Below, piece by piece: positions 34,001-42,179 of a stretch of DNA of 64,000 nt. Made by a program: the position numbers and the translations under genes. The notes under the pieces were generated by a model that searched no databases, had not been told where the DNA came from, and saw only the letters and a list, made by a program, of their open reading frames with translations. Origin of the DNA: CAYGEY01 sp964349065 (lineage in GTDB: Bacteria; Patescibacteriota; Gracilibacteria; 1-14-2-50-48-13); contig CAYGEY010000002.1 in the NCBI GenBank assembly GCA_964349065.1, forward strand, positions 1 to 64,000, given 5' to 3'. Each line of letters begins with the position of its first letter. The stretch's first letter is position 1.

Positions 34001-34836
34001 GCTTCATCCTTGTAATATTTTGATAGCGAAGATTTTGCCAAAACATATTGTTCATTTTTTTCAACATCCTTGATGAGAACATATTCCATTTTTTCTCCCA
34101 AAGCGAGCAAAAGGTTGGATGGAAGGGTCCACGGGGTTGTTGTCCATGCCAAAATATAAATAGGTTCACTATTTTCAAATCGAAAATTGGGCAAAAGAAA
34201 CTTGACTGTCACTGCCGGATCTTGCCTGTCTTGATAATTTTGTTGTGCTTCAAAATTAGAAAGCGGGGATGAAATACGGTAGGAAAAAGGCACTACTTTT
34301 TTACCAAGATAGACGAGATCCTTTTTCCAAAGCTCAGCAAACACCCACCAGATTGACTCCATAAACCATGGCTCCATAGTCTTATAATCGTCGTCCATAT
34401 CCACAAATCGACCCAGACGCTCAATCATTACTTTCCATTCATCAGCATATTTTAATATAGTTTGACGACAGCTTTCATTAAATCGATCTACACCGTATTC
34501 TTCGATCTCAAGCCGAGATCCAAGTCCAAGTTCCTTTTCTTTTTCAAACTCGATAGGAAGACCATGGCAATCCCATCCCCAACGCCGATCCACGCGGTAC
34601 CCGCGCATTGTCCAATACCTCGGCACCATGTCCTTCATGACCGAGGCGAGGATATGACCATAATGAGGAAGCCCGGTCGCGAAAGGGGGTCCGTCGTAAA
34701 AAGTATATTCTTTGTCTGTGGATCTTGACGTGATAGATCTCCTAAAAATCTGCTCTTTTTTCCAAAAATCGAGAATACGTTCTTCTAATTTTGGAAAAGA
34801 TTCTTTGGGGTTCGGTTTTTTGAAGTGGTGAGTCAT
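31078..34836 (-). CDS. ileS: Isoleucine--tRNA ligase with an inserted histidine-phosphatase domain
   Basis: 1252 residues from the ATG at 34836; a TTG 45 bases upstream overlaps the T-box and is less likely. Class I synthetase motifs: HYGH at 58-61, KMSKR at 807-811, editing domain around residues 230-340 (AWTTTPWTLPSN, GTGIVHLAPYGEDDF). Between PIWRTKDGLEMKVIAGLDEL and DLHKHFVDGITL lies an insertion of about 200 residues (496-693; DNA about 32758-33351) that is a complete histidine-phosphatase (phosphoglycerate-mutase-like) domain: RHGES at 504, SSPILRARET with R555/R557, E581 and the second catalytic H653 in IVSHAAVL. All catalytic residues are kept. Preceded by a T-box leader. First gene of a three-gene operon. 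Confidence 0.95.
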   Translation of the reverse strand: MTHHFKKPNPKESFPKLEERILDFWKKEQIFRRSITSRSTDKEYTFYDGPPFATGLPHYGHILASVMKDMVPRYWTMRGYRVDRRWGWDCHGLPIEFEKEKELGLGSRLEIEEYGVDRFNESCRQTILKYADEWKVMIERLGRFVDMDDDYKTMEPWFMESIWWVFAELWKKDLVYLGKKVVPFSYRISSPLSNFEAQQNYQDRQDPAVTVKFLLPNFRFENSEPIYILAWTTTPWTLPSNLLLALGEKMEYVLIKDVEKNEQYVLAKSSLSKYYKDEAQYQILTTFHGSDLANLKYTPIFPYFAHKAEEGAFQTVLADFVTEGDGTGIVHLAPYGEDDFRVINEKGIEIMDPIQDDGTFTHEVKDFENMLVFDANKPIIERLKNDGSLVKQETIMHSYPHCWRTDTPLIYKPIETWFVRVTELKEKLIANNAKVHWVPDHMKDGRFGKWLENVRDWAISRNRFWGTPLPIWRTKDGLEMKVIAGLDELYHEAKGRLTKIVLLRHGESEKNVTNIWSSEIDKHHLTEKGKKQVSDTLMKYVEERPDVIYSSPILRARETAQAVEKFFGGTIEIKIDGGLIEMNGGDWEGKKLDTEEVLSKIDVYEKLSGSKEYFSGKRTTGSESYEDIAKRLTSLLKDIKENHAGKTVYIVSHAAVLQVVEYVLRNKSPEKMSTINELETGSAKTLFLDSLSGKEFDLHKHFVDGITLTSEKGELMYRVPEVFDCWFESGSMPYAQNHYPFENLEKTRKNFPADFIAEGADQTRGWFYTLMVLATALTDGASGLGQDNPAFKNVVVNGLVLAEDGKKMSKRLKNYPDPSEIFTELGADSLRFYLMNSPVVHGENLRFSKKGVEETLRKMILPLWHSYTFFMTYANVDNWDIESKDLTNISHNLDLWMLSEMENTERLYHEAMEKYDLKGVTDILLASMDAMTNWYIRRSRRRFWKSENDTDKNNAYSTLHEVLIRFCQLLAPITPFITEEMYMNLVPNAESVHLSYFDTNKNNWFDENLIKEVNAVRAIVQLGLAIRSKEKIKVRMPLRLAQIALPKSLKITQLEKYKEVILEELNVKEIRFEKDPEQLGKPVAKPDAKVLGPRLGGKVQEVIKEARAGNFILKDDGSIEIMGMILEPHEVEVGYESHEGVSAQSMAGIVVALDTTIDELLIREGAARDLVREIQDLRKDNDLAVTDNITILISGNIAQELTKMLEEWGDYIRKETLALDLSYSGDMPKLTKTLSLFDGECIVGIETVSKNA

Positions 34837-34843
34837 GGTAAAC

Positions 34844-35009
34844 AAAAAATGCAGAATAAAATATTTCTGCAATCGGCCCAAAAAATTTGGGAGGTACCAC
34901 CGAGAGCTATACTTGATTTGGTTTGAGGAGTCTACTGGGATTTTGGCCCTTTCTTTCCTCTACGCTTCACTCATGTGAAATCCCGTTGATAGCGGGTTGG
35001 CGTATTTGA
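34844..35009 (-). promoter_or_regulatory. T-box riboswitch (ultrashort stem I type) upstream of ileS
   Basis: The minus-strand leader contains the T-box core GGTGGTACC (plus-strand 34893-34901). The 7-nt bulge UGGUACC is framed by helix A1 (UCGG 34900-34903 with CCGA 34873-34876) and helix A2 (CCCAAA/UUUGGG, 34877-34891), the standard antiterminator layout. About 80 bases upstream a 4-bp hairpin CCCG/CGGG (34982-34996) shows CTATCAA in its loop; this holds the isoleucine codon ATC followed by a purine, as in ultrashort stem I T-boxes of actinobacterial ileS. A possible stem IIA/B (GAGGA/TCCTC, GGG/CCC) lies between. A hairpin GCAGAA/TTCTGC with a T run (34844-34870) follows and could be the terminator. 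Confidence 0.8.
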
Positions 35010-35015
35010 TTCAAA

Positions 35016-35021
35016 ATTATA
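35016..35021 (-). promoter_or_regulatory. -10 box of the ileS promoter
   Basis: Perfect TATAAT on the minus strand. TTCAAT lies 17 bp upstream as a weak -35. The predicted start near 35009 gives a leader of about 170 bases that holds the whole T-box. Confidence 0.55.
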
Positions 35022-35054
35022 GTAACAGGATTTTATTTATTGAAAAGAAAAAAT

Positions 35055-35087
35055 AACTCCTGGGCAAAAAAAGAAAACCCAGGAGTT
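35055..35087 (-). terminator. Intrinsic terminator after the DUF192 gene
   Basis: Perfect 10-bp stem AACTCCTGGG / CCCAGGAGTT, followed on the minus strand by a long T-rich run. It separates the DUF192 gene from the ileS promoter. Confidence 0.85.
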
Positions 35088-35167
35088 TGGAGGTAGCATC
35101 TACATGACAAGTGTTTTCTCTACCAAGTTTGTTGTTACTATAGTTAGGAATGTTTATTAGTCAACAC

Positions 35168-35872
35168 CTACTTCCACTCCGCACTTTTTACACCTCTTCC
35201 CTGAGGCAGAACCTCAATCACATACATCACATTGGCAAATTCTTCTCCAACCAATGGACACACCTTCATCACCACGCACGTCGTCAGATATCTCCTCTCA
35301 TTGATCACCTTTTTATCTTTGTCTAAAAATATCAAATCAAGTGGCATTATCATATCCTGCATATGAAAAGGATGCTTTCCCACCTCATCAAATGTAAAAA
35401 GCATACCTGTTCCGTCTGCGAGGCTTTCTCGATATGACAATCCCTGTTTCCTTTTTTCCGGAGAATTTGCCACCTCCAACGCAAACTCTTTTTTCTCGCC
35501 ATTTTCGAATGTGAGCAAGACTTTCTGCAAATCATACACAAATGGTGCCTTCATTTTCTGGCTTAAAGTTTTTTTGTATTCATCGAGTTTATCATAAAAT
35601 CCAAGACAATCTTTCATTAGTGTTGCATCCACATATTTACAAACGTTCTTATCCATGAACGCTCCATACAATAATTTTGTACATTCCTCACCCTTCACTT
35701 TATCACCTCCTGTTTCACATAACTTGATGTTTTTTGCATTGTATGCGGAGTCAGCCAACTGCATCACATCCATGGTTCTTGTATTTCTAATGTTCTGGTA
35801 TGCAAAAAACGCCGCAACAGAAAGCGCGATCAAAAGGAGGAAGAAACTAATTCGTTTTGTGGTGGAGTTCAT
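35168..35872 (-). CDS. Membrane-anchored DUF192 family protein
   Basis: 234 residues from the ATG at 35872 (MNSTTKRISFF); a longer frame exists upstream. An N-terminal helix (about 8-26) anchors it, followed by a small Cys-containing region (four Cys between about 50 and 90), and residues 115-234 are a DUF192 domain: ALEVANSPEKRKQGLSYRESL, GMLFTF, MIMPLDLIFLD. DUF192 proteins are small beta-barrel proteins of unknown role. Single gene with its own terminator. Confidence 0.8.
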   Translation of the reverse strand: MNSTTKRISFFLLLIALSVAAFFAYQNIRNTRTMDVMQLADSAYNAKNIKLCETGGDKVKGEECTKLLYGAFMDKNVCKYVDATLMKDCLGFYDKLDEYKKTLSQKMKAPFVYDLQKVLLTFENGEKKEFALEVANSPEKRKQGLSYRESLADGTGMLFTFDEVGKHPFHMQDMIMPLDLIFLDKDKKVINERRYLTTCVVMKVCPLVGEEFANVMYVIEVLPQGRGVKSAEWK

Positions 35873-36057
35873 AGATTTGAGAAAGGTTTGTACACATACT
35901 TTAGAATAAAGAATCTTTGTGTGCAAGGTATGAACCTCTACCATAAAGTATTCCTGTTATTTGAGTCCTGTTGTTAAAATGTAGCAACAATCAAACACCT
36001 TTTCGCTTTCCTTTTAAAAAATGTCGCTCAATACTGAAACGATATTTTTAAAGATAT

Positions 36058-36672
36058 ATGAAAAAATACAAGACAATGGTTTATGTAGATGGATTTAATT
36101 TGTATTATGGTGTGCTCAAAGGTACACCTTACAAGTGGCTTAATATTGATGCTCTTGTAAAAAATTTACTGACAAATAATGAGATTATTGGGATTAAGTA
36201 TTTTACTGCGCCTGTGACCGATAGAAGAAGACTCAAGAACCAAAAAATATATATTTGTGCATTACAAACAATGATTCCATATTTTGAATGTATATTTGGT
36301 TATTTTCAAGAAAAGCGTTCTGACATGCGACATCTAAATCCACCCCCGAACAAAGTTCAAGTACTTGTTTCAGAAGAAAAAGGGACAGATGTTAATATTG
36401 CAGTTGAAATTGTAAACGATATTCATACTAAAGATTTTGACAGTGTTCTATTAATTTCAAATGATGGAGATTTAGAAAGATCTTTAAACATTGCAAAACA
36501 AAAAGGGAAAAAGATTATTCTAATTTCACCATTAATGAATAAAAAAGCTCGTCCAGCACATAAATTAGTAAAAATTGCTGACCATGTCTATTTCCTAAAA
36601 ATACCAAATATATTAAAAAAATCATTATTACCAAAATCAGTAGGAATTTATACCTGTCCATCGCATTGGTAA
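36058..36672 (+). CDS. NYN-domain (LabA/DUF88-like) predicted ribonuclease
   Basis: 204 residues. VYVDGFNLYYGVLKG at the N-terminus, KGTDVNIAVEIVNDI in the middle and VLLISNDGDLERSLNIAKQKGKKI give the conserved Asp residues of the NYN/PIN-like nuclease fold. This subgroup is widely scattered and often moves horizontally. Single gene with low GC, followed by a perfect 15-bp hairpin. Not closely similar to the other NYN protein at 30216-30815. Confidence 0.82.
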   Translation: MKKYKTMVYVDGFNLYYGVLKGTPYKWLNIDALVKNLLTNNEIIGIKYFTAPVTDRRRLKNQKIYICALQTMIPYFECIFGYFQEKRSDMRHLNPPPNKVQVLVSEEKGTDVNIAVEIVNDIHTKDFDSVLLISNDGDLERSLNIAKQKGKKIILISPLMNKKARPAHKLVKIADHVYFLKIPNILKKSLLPKSVGIYTCPSHW

Positions 36673-36695
36673 TACTGAAAGGCCATCCTCACGGT

Positions 36696-36732
36696 ATGGC
36701 CCGTCTCAAGCTATACACTTGAGACGGGCCAT
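36696..36732 (+). other. Perfect 15-bp hairpin after the NYN gene
   Basis: ATGGCCCGTCTCAAG (36696-36710) pairs fully with CTTGAGACGGGCCAT (36718-36732) across a 7-nt loop. There is no T run on the plus strand, so it is not a classical intrinsic terminator. The word agcttgaga recurs a few bases later. Confidence 0.6.
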
Positions 36733-36791
36733 GTAAATAGCTTGAGATCAACATAAATATTTTAATGCTGAAAATATTGAAGTCAAGAACT

Positions 36792-38930
36792 TTACGCCGC
36801 GGGCATTTCAAAAAATTGTTTATGCGTCAGACTCACTTTTCCTTCTCCTTCAAGTGCCTTCACTTTAACCTTGATGCGATCTCCAAGTTTCAACACATCT
36901 TCAACAGCGTTGATCCTCATCGGAGCAATTTCTGAAATATGAAGAAGTCCTTCCTTGCCGGGAGCGTATTCAACGAGGGCGCCAAATCCGAGGATCCGTG
37001 TTACTTTTCCTTCAAACTCATCTCCGACTTGAGGCATGTAGGTGAGAGCCTTAATCATAGCAACTGCTTCCATCACGCCTTTCGCGTCTGTACCTGTGAC
37101 CATAACAAGACCGTTATCATCAATATCGATCTTCGCATTCGTTGCGGCAACAATAGATCGGATCATCTTTCCGCCAGGACCGATCACCTCACCAATAGAC
37201 GCTACCGGAATCATCATTGACTCGATACGTGGAGCATATTGAGACATCTCTTTGAGAGGAGCTGAAAGTACCGCCGTCATCGTATCCAAAATATGCTTTC
37301 GTCCTTTATCGGCTTTCGCAATCGCATCTTTCAATATTTCGCTTGTTAATCCCTCGATCTTGATATCAAGTTGCAGAGACGTAATACCTTTATCCGTACC
37401 GGCAACTTTGAAATCCATATCTCCAAGGAAATCCTCAAGCCCCTGAATATCAAACAAAATACAATGTTCTTTGGTGTCCTTGTCTAAAATAAGTCCCATC
37501 GCAATACCTGATACAGGAGCGGAAATCGGCACACCAGCATCCATGAGAGCAAGCGTAGAGCCGCAGACAGAGGCCATTGATGATGAACCATTACTCATTA
37601 GGACTTCAGATACAACTCGGATCGTATATGGAAACGCTTCCTTCGTTGGAAGTACAGCCAAAAGTGCTCGCTCAGCCAGATCTCCATGACCAATCTCCCG
37701 ACGTCCGGGACCTCGATTAGGAGCTACTTCACCGACGGAAAATGCCGGGAAATTGTAATGATGGAGATATCGTTTCTCTGTCGCTTCATCCATGTCATCA
37801 ACTACCATTGCATCTCCGGGAGAACCAAGGGTGAGCATTGATAACACTTGTGTTTCACCTCGCGTGAACAATCCTGACCCATGGACTCTTGGGAACAAAC
37901 CATGCTCAACTGCGATCGGTCTGATTTCATCCAACTTTCTACCATCCACACGAACTCCTTCACGGAGAACCAGCTTTCTCATATGATATTGGATTTGATC
38001 ATACACCACTTTTTTTACATCTTTTTCTGTCCAAATATTACCTTCTGTTTTATCTGTGTATTTTGGGGCAAAATGTTCAAGTGTCTCTTTCATAATGGCC
38101 TTTTGCGCAAGGTCTGCATCATCTTTTCCTTTTCCGAAAATACCTTTGACCTTTGACTCTGAAACAAAGTCTCCCACCTCTTTGACAACCTCCGCAGGAA
38201 CATCAATAATAATCAGTTCAATAGGTTTGATATCTGTAATTGCGCTTAAAAATTCTTTTTGGATCGCACAAAGTTCTTTGATCTTCTCATGGGCTTTTTC
38301 AAGTGCTTTGAGAAATAAATCAGAGTCTACCTCCTTAGCTCCCGCCTCGATCATGGTGATGGCATTTGCAGTACCGGCTACCATGAGATCCAACCGACCA
38401 TTTTCAACTTGTTCATAATTTGGATTCACAACAATTTCTTCAGTACCATCTTCTTTCATTACAAGTCCTACTCTCACTCCTGCACATGGGCCTCCAAACG
38501 GAGCTCCGGTGAGAGAACAAGCAAGCGATGCTCCTAAAATAGCAATATCCTCAGGGTTATTCACCATGTCAGCTTGCAACACATTAACTACTACCTGCAC
38601 GTCATTTCGTGTGTTTTTTGGAAACAACGGCCGAAGCGGACGATCGATCATTCGAGCCGCGAGGATAGAACCATCCGAAGGACGACCTTCTCTTTTGATA
38701 AACCGGCTTCCTTTCATTTTCCCTGTTGCGTAAAATTTTTCTTGGTAGTCAACTAACAACGGGAAGAAATCCATCCCGGGACGAGGCTCCTTTGCAATTG
38801 TTGTCGTGACCAAAATGGAGGTGTCTCCGTAACTGACCTGAATACTTCCGGTCGCGAATTTAGCGAGTTTTCCGGTCTCTAACACGAGTTTTCGCCCGAG
38901 GAATTCTTTTTCAATTCTGTGAATTTGCAT
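36792..38930 (-). CDS. pnp: Polyribonucleotide nucleotidyltransferase (PNPase)
   Basis: 712 residues, full length. Two RNase PH-like cores with a helical domain between, then a KH domain (GEVIGPGGKMIRSIV, about residue 572) and an S1 domain (GDEFEGKVTRILGFGALVEY, about 630). The phosphate-binding GSSSMASVCGS region is present. It degrades RNA 3' to 5' with phosphate. No rpsO gene is adjacent. A TATAAT box eight bases before the ATG would give a nearly leaderless mRNA. Confidence 0.96.
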   Translation of the reverse strand: MQIHRIEKEFLGRKLVLETGKLAKFATGSIQVSYGDTSILVTTTIAKEPRPGMDFFPLLVDYQEKFYATGKMKGSRFIKREGRPSDGSILAARMIDRPLRPLFPKNTRNDVQVVVNVLQADMVNNPEDIAILGASLACSLTGAPFGGPCAGVRVGLVMKEDGTEEIVVNPNYEQVENGRLDLMVAGTANAITMIEAGAKEVDSDLFLKALEKAHEKIKELCAIQKEFLSAITDIKPIELIIIDVPAEVVKEVGDFVSESKVKGIFGKGKDDADLAQKAIMKETLEHFAPKYTDKTEGNIWTEKDVKKVVYDQIQYHMRKLVLREGVRVDGRKLDEIRPIAVEHGLFPRVHGSGLFTRGETQVLSMLTLGSPGDAMVVDDMDEATEKRYLHHYNFPAFSVGEVAPNRGPGRREIGHGDLAERALLAVLPTKEAFPYTIRVVSEVLMSNGSSSMASVCGSTLALMDAGVPISAPVSGIAMGLILDKDTKEHCILFDIQGLEDFLGDMDFKVAGTDKGITSLQLDIKIEGLTSEILKDAIAKADKGRKHILDTMTAVLSAPLKEMSQYAPRIESMMIPVASIGEVIGPGGKMIRSIVAATNAKIDIDDNGLVMVTGTDAKGVMEAVAMIKALTYMPQVGDEFEGKVTRILGFGALVEYAPGKEGLLHISEIAPMRINAVEDVLKLGDRIKVKVKALEGEGKVSLTHKQFFEMPAA

Positions 38931-38938
38931 AGCAAAAC

Positions 38939-38944
38939 ATTATA
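38939..38944 (-). promoter_or_regulatory. -10 box of pnp, leaderless-type
   Basis: TATAAT on the minus strand, eight bases upstream of the pnp ATG. A small hairpin TGCTAA/TTAGCA (38986-39002) lies further upstream. The rest of the 38931-39132 gap shows no gene. Confidence 0.4.
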
Positions 38945-39091
38945 ATATAATGATCCTATGCTTTTGTTTGGTCTCACGTGCCGTGTGCTAATAGTTTTAG
39001 CAGTCCGCACTTGAGACGAAAAGTGAGCAGAGGAACGAGGGGAGTGTAGCAGGTTTTTGGGAAAATGGAAGGGGATGTTGGGATATGAAAA

Positions 39092-39110
39092 AGAGGGGTC
39101 TCCCCCCTCT
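39092..39110 (-). terminator. Intrinsic terminator
   Basis: Stem AGAGGGG / CCCCTCT followed on the minus strand by TTTTTC, just after the stop of the 39133-39765 gene. Confidence 0.8.
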
Positions 39111-39132
39111 AATTTGCACAAATAATGTGCTT

Positions 39133-39765
39133 TTACGATTCCATTCTTTCCAAAATCATTTTAATTTCTTCCATGATTTCAAGGTCACTTTCAAGTTCAT
39201 CCATAGTGAGCGTGCAATCGCGTTTACTTTTAAAGTTGAGTTTGAGTGAATGGTCTGAAGGCCAAATCCAGACTACACCAGAAATATCATCAGTACACAT
39301 TTCTGGAGCCTTATCAGGAAGGTATGTCAGAAAGAAATTGAAGTTACGACATTCTAAAACATCATAATTTCCACACCCTCCATTAAAGTTAAATCCAGAA
39401 CAAATTCGTTTCCTCACATCTAGAGAGTCTAATGAGGAAAGAAGTGCAACTTTTGACACAATTGTGGCTATTTGCATGCCTGTATTGAACACCCTACTAA
39501 AACTTATTTTAGAGGGGATGTAATCCCCCTCATCAATTGCAATTTTACCGTTCATTCTTGATAAAACATCCGAGAAGAAGTTGGGATATTCGAAGTCATT
39601 GTATTCAAAAACAAGCTTACAAGTGTCATCATTAAAACTAAAAGTATAATGATTTGATAACCCACTATTTTTACCAAATAGATCTTCTATAAGCTCCTGA
39701 GAAACTCCTCTGGGTAACTTGACTCCCTTATAGACGATTAATTTCCGGACAGCTATGGTATCCAT
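39133..39765 (-). CDS. Hypothetical protein
   Basis: 210 residues, no family recognised, no signal peptide or membrane helix. It mixes beta-like stretches (YTFSFNDDTCKLVFEYNDF, VVWIWPSDHSLKLNFKS) and ends in an acidic helix. Six cysteines are spread without CxxC pairs. A stand-alone unit with its own terminator; AAAGGCGG lies before the ATG. Divergent from glyQS. Confidence 0.55.
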   Translation of the reverse strand: MDTIAVRKLIVYKGVKLPRGVSQELIEDLFGKNSGLSNHYTFSFNDDTCKLVFEYNDFEYPNFFSDVLSRMNGKIAIDEGDYIPSKISFSRVFNTGMQIATIVSKVALLSSLDSLDVRKRICSGFNFNGGCGNYDVLECRNFNFFLTYLPDKAPEMCTDDISGVVWIWPSDHSLKLNFKSKRDCTLTMDELESDLEIMEEIKMILERMES

Positions 39766-39906
39766 AATTTTATTTTCCGCCTTTTATTTTTTTATTGAAT
39801 CCAATCTACAACTATTACCACACAAGTCAATCTTTCAACACCTCACCTTTGACACTTACATGAACCCACGCTACAATCCAACCACTTAACAACATAACTC
39901 CAACCC

Positions 39907-41304
39907 ATGGACGTCTCAATGGATACCATCATCAATCTCTGCAAAGGTCGCGGCTTTATCTTCCAAGGCTCCGAGATTTACGGTGGGATGGCGTCCACGT
40001 ATGATTACGGACCCCTCGGTGTAGAGCTCAAAAACAACGTCAAACAAGCATGGTGGCGAACATTTGTGCAAAATCGGGAGGACATGGTCGGACAAGATGC
40101 TGCGATATTAATGAACCCGCGTGCGTGGGAGGCGTCGGGGCATGTGGGTGGATTTTCGGATCCATTGATGGATTGTAAGGAATGTAAAAATAGATGGAGA
40201 GCTGACAAACTCATCGAAGAATATCTTGAAAAAAATGTAGCCGACGCAGATCGCGTCATTGGTTGGCCGACTGAAAAAACCCCTTTCTCAGAAATGGAAG
40301 GATTTATTAAAGATAAAAAAATCGCTTGCCCAAATTGCAAAGCAACAAATTTTACAGAAATCCGTACATTTAATTTAATGTTCAAGACATTTCAAGGTGT
40401 GGTGGAAGATAGCACAAGTATCGTCTATTTAAGGCCAGAAACGGCCCAAGGAATCTTTGTTGATTTCAAAGCGATTTTGAATTCTTCACGCAAAAAAATC
40501 CCGTTCGGGATTGCTCAAATTGGAAAAGCTTTCCGAAATGAAATCACTCCGGGAAATTTTACTTTCCGCACCCGGGAGTTCGAGCAAATGGAGATCGAGT
40601 ACTTTGTTTCGCCTGAGGATTGGAAGCCTTCGTTTGAGGAGTGGCAAAAAGCGATTCATGCATTCGCACTTAGTTGCGGACTTGATCCAGAAAAGCTCCG
40701 GTTCCGTGAACATGCCAAGGATGAGCTTTCACACTATTCATCCCAAACTGTTGATATAGAATACAAATTCCCATTTGGGTGGGGAGAGTTATGGGGCCTC
40801 GCCTACAGAGGAGACTTTGATCTTTCTCAACATCAGAAATTTAGCGGTGAAGACCTTTCATATTTTGATCAGGAACATAATAAAAAATACATACCTCATG
40901 TCATTGAGCCTTCGGTCGGCGCTGATCGCCTCTCACTTGCCATTTTACTTTCATGTTATACTGAAGAAACGGTTGGAGATGAAACTCGAGTGGTCTTAAA
41001 ATTTCCGAAAAATTTAGCGCCGTACAAAGTTGCCGTATTACCGCTTGTGAACAAACTGGAAGACAAGGCGAAAGAAGTATACGAGAGTATAAAACGAGAA
41101 TTCCACACTGAGTTTGACCGCTCCGGAAGCATCGGTAAACGATACAGACGGCAAGATGAAATAGGGACGCCGTATTGCGTGACCATAGATTTTGAAACCC
41201 TTGAGGATGGTGCCGTTACTGTGCGAGATCGGGATAGTATGGAACAGGAACGTGTAAAGTTATCTGAATTGAAATCTTATTTGGCAGGTAAACTTGCTTC
41301 GTAG
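39907..41304 (+). CDS. glyQS: Glycine--tRNA ligase, dimeric alpha-2 type
   Basis: 465 residues. N-terminus CKGRGFIFQGSEIYGGMASTYDYGPLGVELKNN, class II motif 2 (FRNEITPGNFTFRTREFEQMEIEYF) and motif 3 (VIEPSVGADRLSLAIL) match the single-chain GlyRS type, not the alpha-beta tetramer. A zinc-like pair CKEC/CPNC lies in the N-terminal half. No T-box is seen upstream. It charges tRNA-Gly such as the one at 59060-59135. The 3' end overlaps the convergent dacA gene by 28 bases. Confidence 0.95.
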   Translation: MDVSMDTIINLCKGRGFIFQGSEIYGGMASTYDYGPLGVELKNNVKQAWWRTFVQNREDMVGQDAAILMNPRAWEASGHVGGFSDPLMDCKECKNRWRADKLIEEYLEKNVADADRVIGWPTEKTPFSEMEGFIKDKKIACPNCKATNFTEIRTFNLMFKTFQGVVEDSTSIVYLRPETAQGIFVDFKAILNSSRKKIPFGIAQIGKAFRNEITPGNFTFRTREFEQMEIEYFVSPEDWKPSFEEWQKAIHAFALSCGLDPEKLRFREHAKDELSHYSSQTVDIEYKFPFGWGELWGLAYRGDFDLSQHQKFSGEDLSYFDQEHNKKYIPHVIEPSVGADRLSLAILLSCYTEETVGDETRVVLKFPKNLAPYKVAVLPLVNKLEDKAKEVYESIKREFHTEFDRSGSIGKRYRRQDEIGTPYCVTIDFETLEDGAVTVRDRDSMEQERVKLSELKSYLAGKLAS

Positions 41305-42179
41305 TCTTCTTCAGTTGCAGGTTCAAATGCAGAAACCCCTTTACCGGTTGATGACCAGAGTAGGGCTGTTTTTGCTTCAGGAAAACGGTTGGTGCTTCCA
41401 AGTAAAATTACAATATATTTGTGAGCATTTTTTGATTGTACTATACCGATATATGACTGACCGGCATTATCCGTGGTGCCGGTTTTGAGGCCAATTACTT
41501 TCATGAAAGATGTCCCCAAAAGTTCGTTCGTTGTTTTGAGTTCATATGGCAACCCGGAAAGAGACGTTGAGATTTCTTTCTGCGTGCTGGAAATTTCTAA
41601 AACTTCCGGAAATTCTTTCATCACATATTTGGAAAGAGTGAACAAATCCCTCGCCGTTGTGTAATGATTGGGACTATCCAATCCCATAACATTTTCAAAA
41701 TGCGTCGCAACCATGCCGATTTCCTCGGCTTTTTGATTCATCTTTTGTATGAACTTAGGTCCTCCACCTGAGAAATGTTCAGCTAAAGCCACAGTAGCAT
41801 CATTTCCGGAGCGGATGAGAGCCCCATGGATGAGGTCTTTTACAGTCAATGCATCGTGGGCTTTGTAGCCTACTTTTGATCCCTCTGTTTCGGTCGCAGC
41901 CTTAGAAATATTCACAACATCTGCAAGCTTATAGTTTTCCAAACTCACTAAAACAGTCATCAACTTGGTGAGGGACGCCATCGCATGTGGCTCCATGCTT
42001 TTCTTTTCCAGAATGATTTCCCCAGTTTCTAAATCGCCAATCAAAAAATTATCAGCAGTTGTTGCCGGGATAACTTCAGTTGAAATTTCTGTAAGTACTT
42101 GGCCGGAACCAGTAAGCGTTTTTGGTTCGTCTGCAAATACAGGGAGTCCAAAAAATATGGAGAGCATTATTGTAAACAT
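41277..42179 (-). CDS. D-alanyl-D-alanine carboxypeptidase (peptidase S11)
   Basis: 300 residues. An exported serine peptidase: N-terminal hydrophobic signal (about 1-16), then SLTK with the catalytic Ser near residue 67, SGN near 121 and KTG near 233, the three active-site motifs of the penicillin-binding protein 5 family. It trims the terminal D-Ala from peptidoglycan stem peptides. No C-terminal PBP5 domain or anchor is evident, so it is a short form. Its start overlaps the O-methyltransferase gene by 13 bases. Confidence 0.92.
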   Translation of the reverse strand: MFTIMLSIFFGLPVFADEPKTLTGSGQVLTEISTEVIPATTADNFLIGDLETGEIILEKKSMEPHAMASLTKLMTVLVSLENYKLADVVNISKAATETEGSKVGYKAHDALTVKDLIHGALIRSGNDATVALAEHFSGGGPKFIQKMNQKAEEIGMVATHFENVMGLDSPNHYTTARDLFTLSKYVMKEFPEVLEISSTQKEISTSLSGLPYELKTTNELLGTSFMKVIGLKTGTTDNAGQSYIGIVQSKNAHKYIVILLGSTNRFPEAKTALLWSSTGKGVSAFEPATEEDYEASLPAK

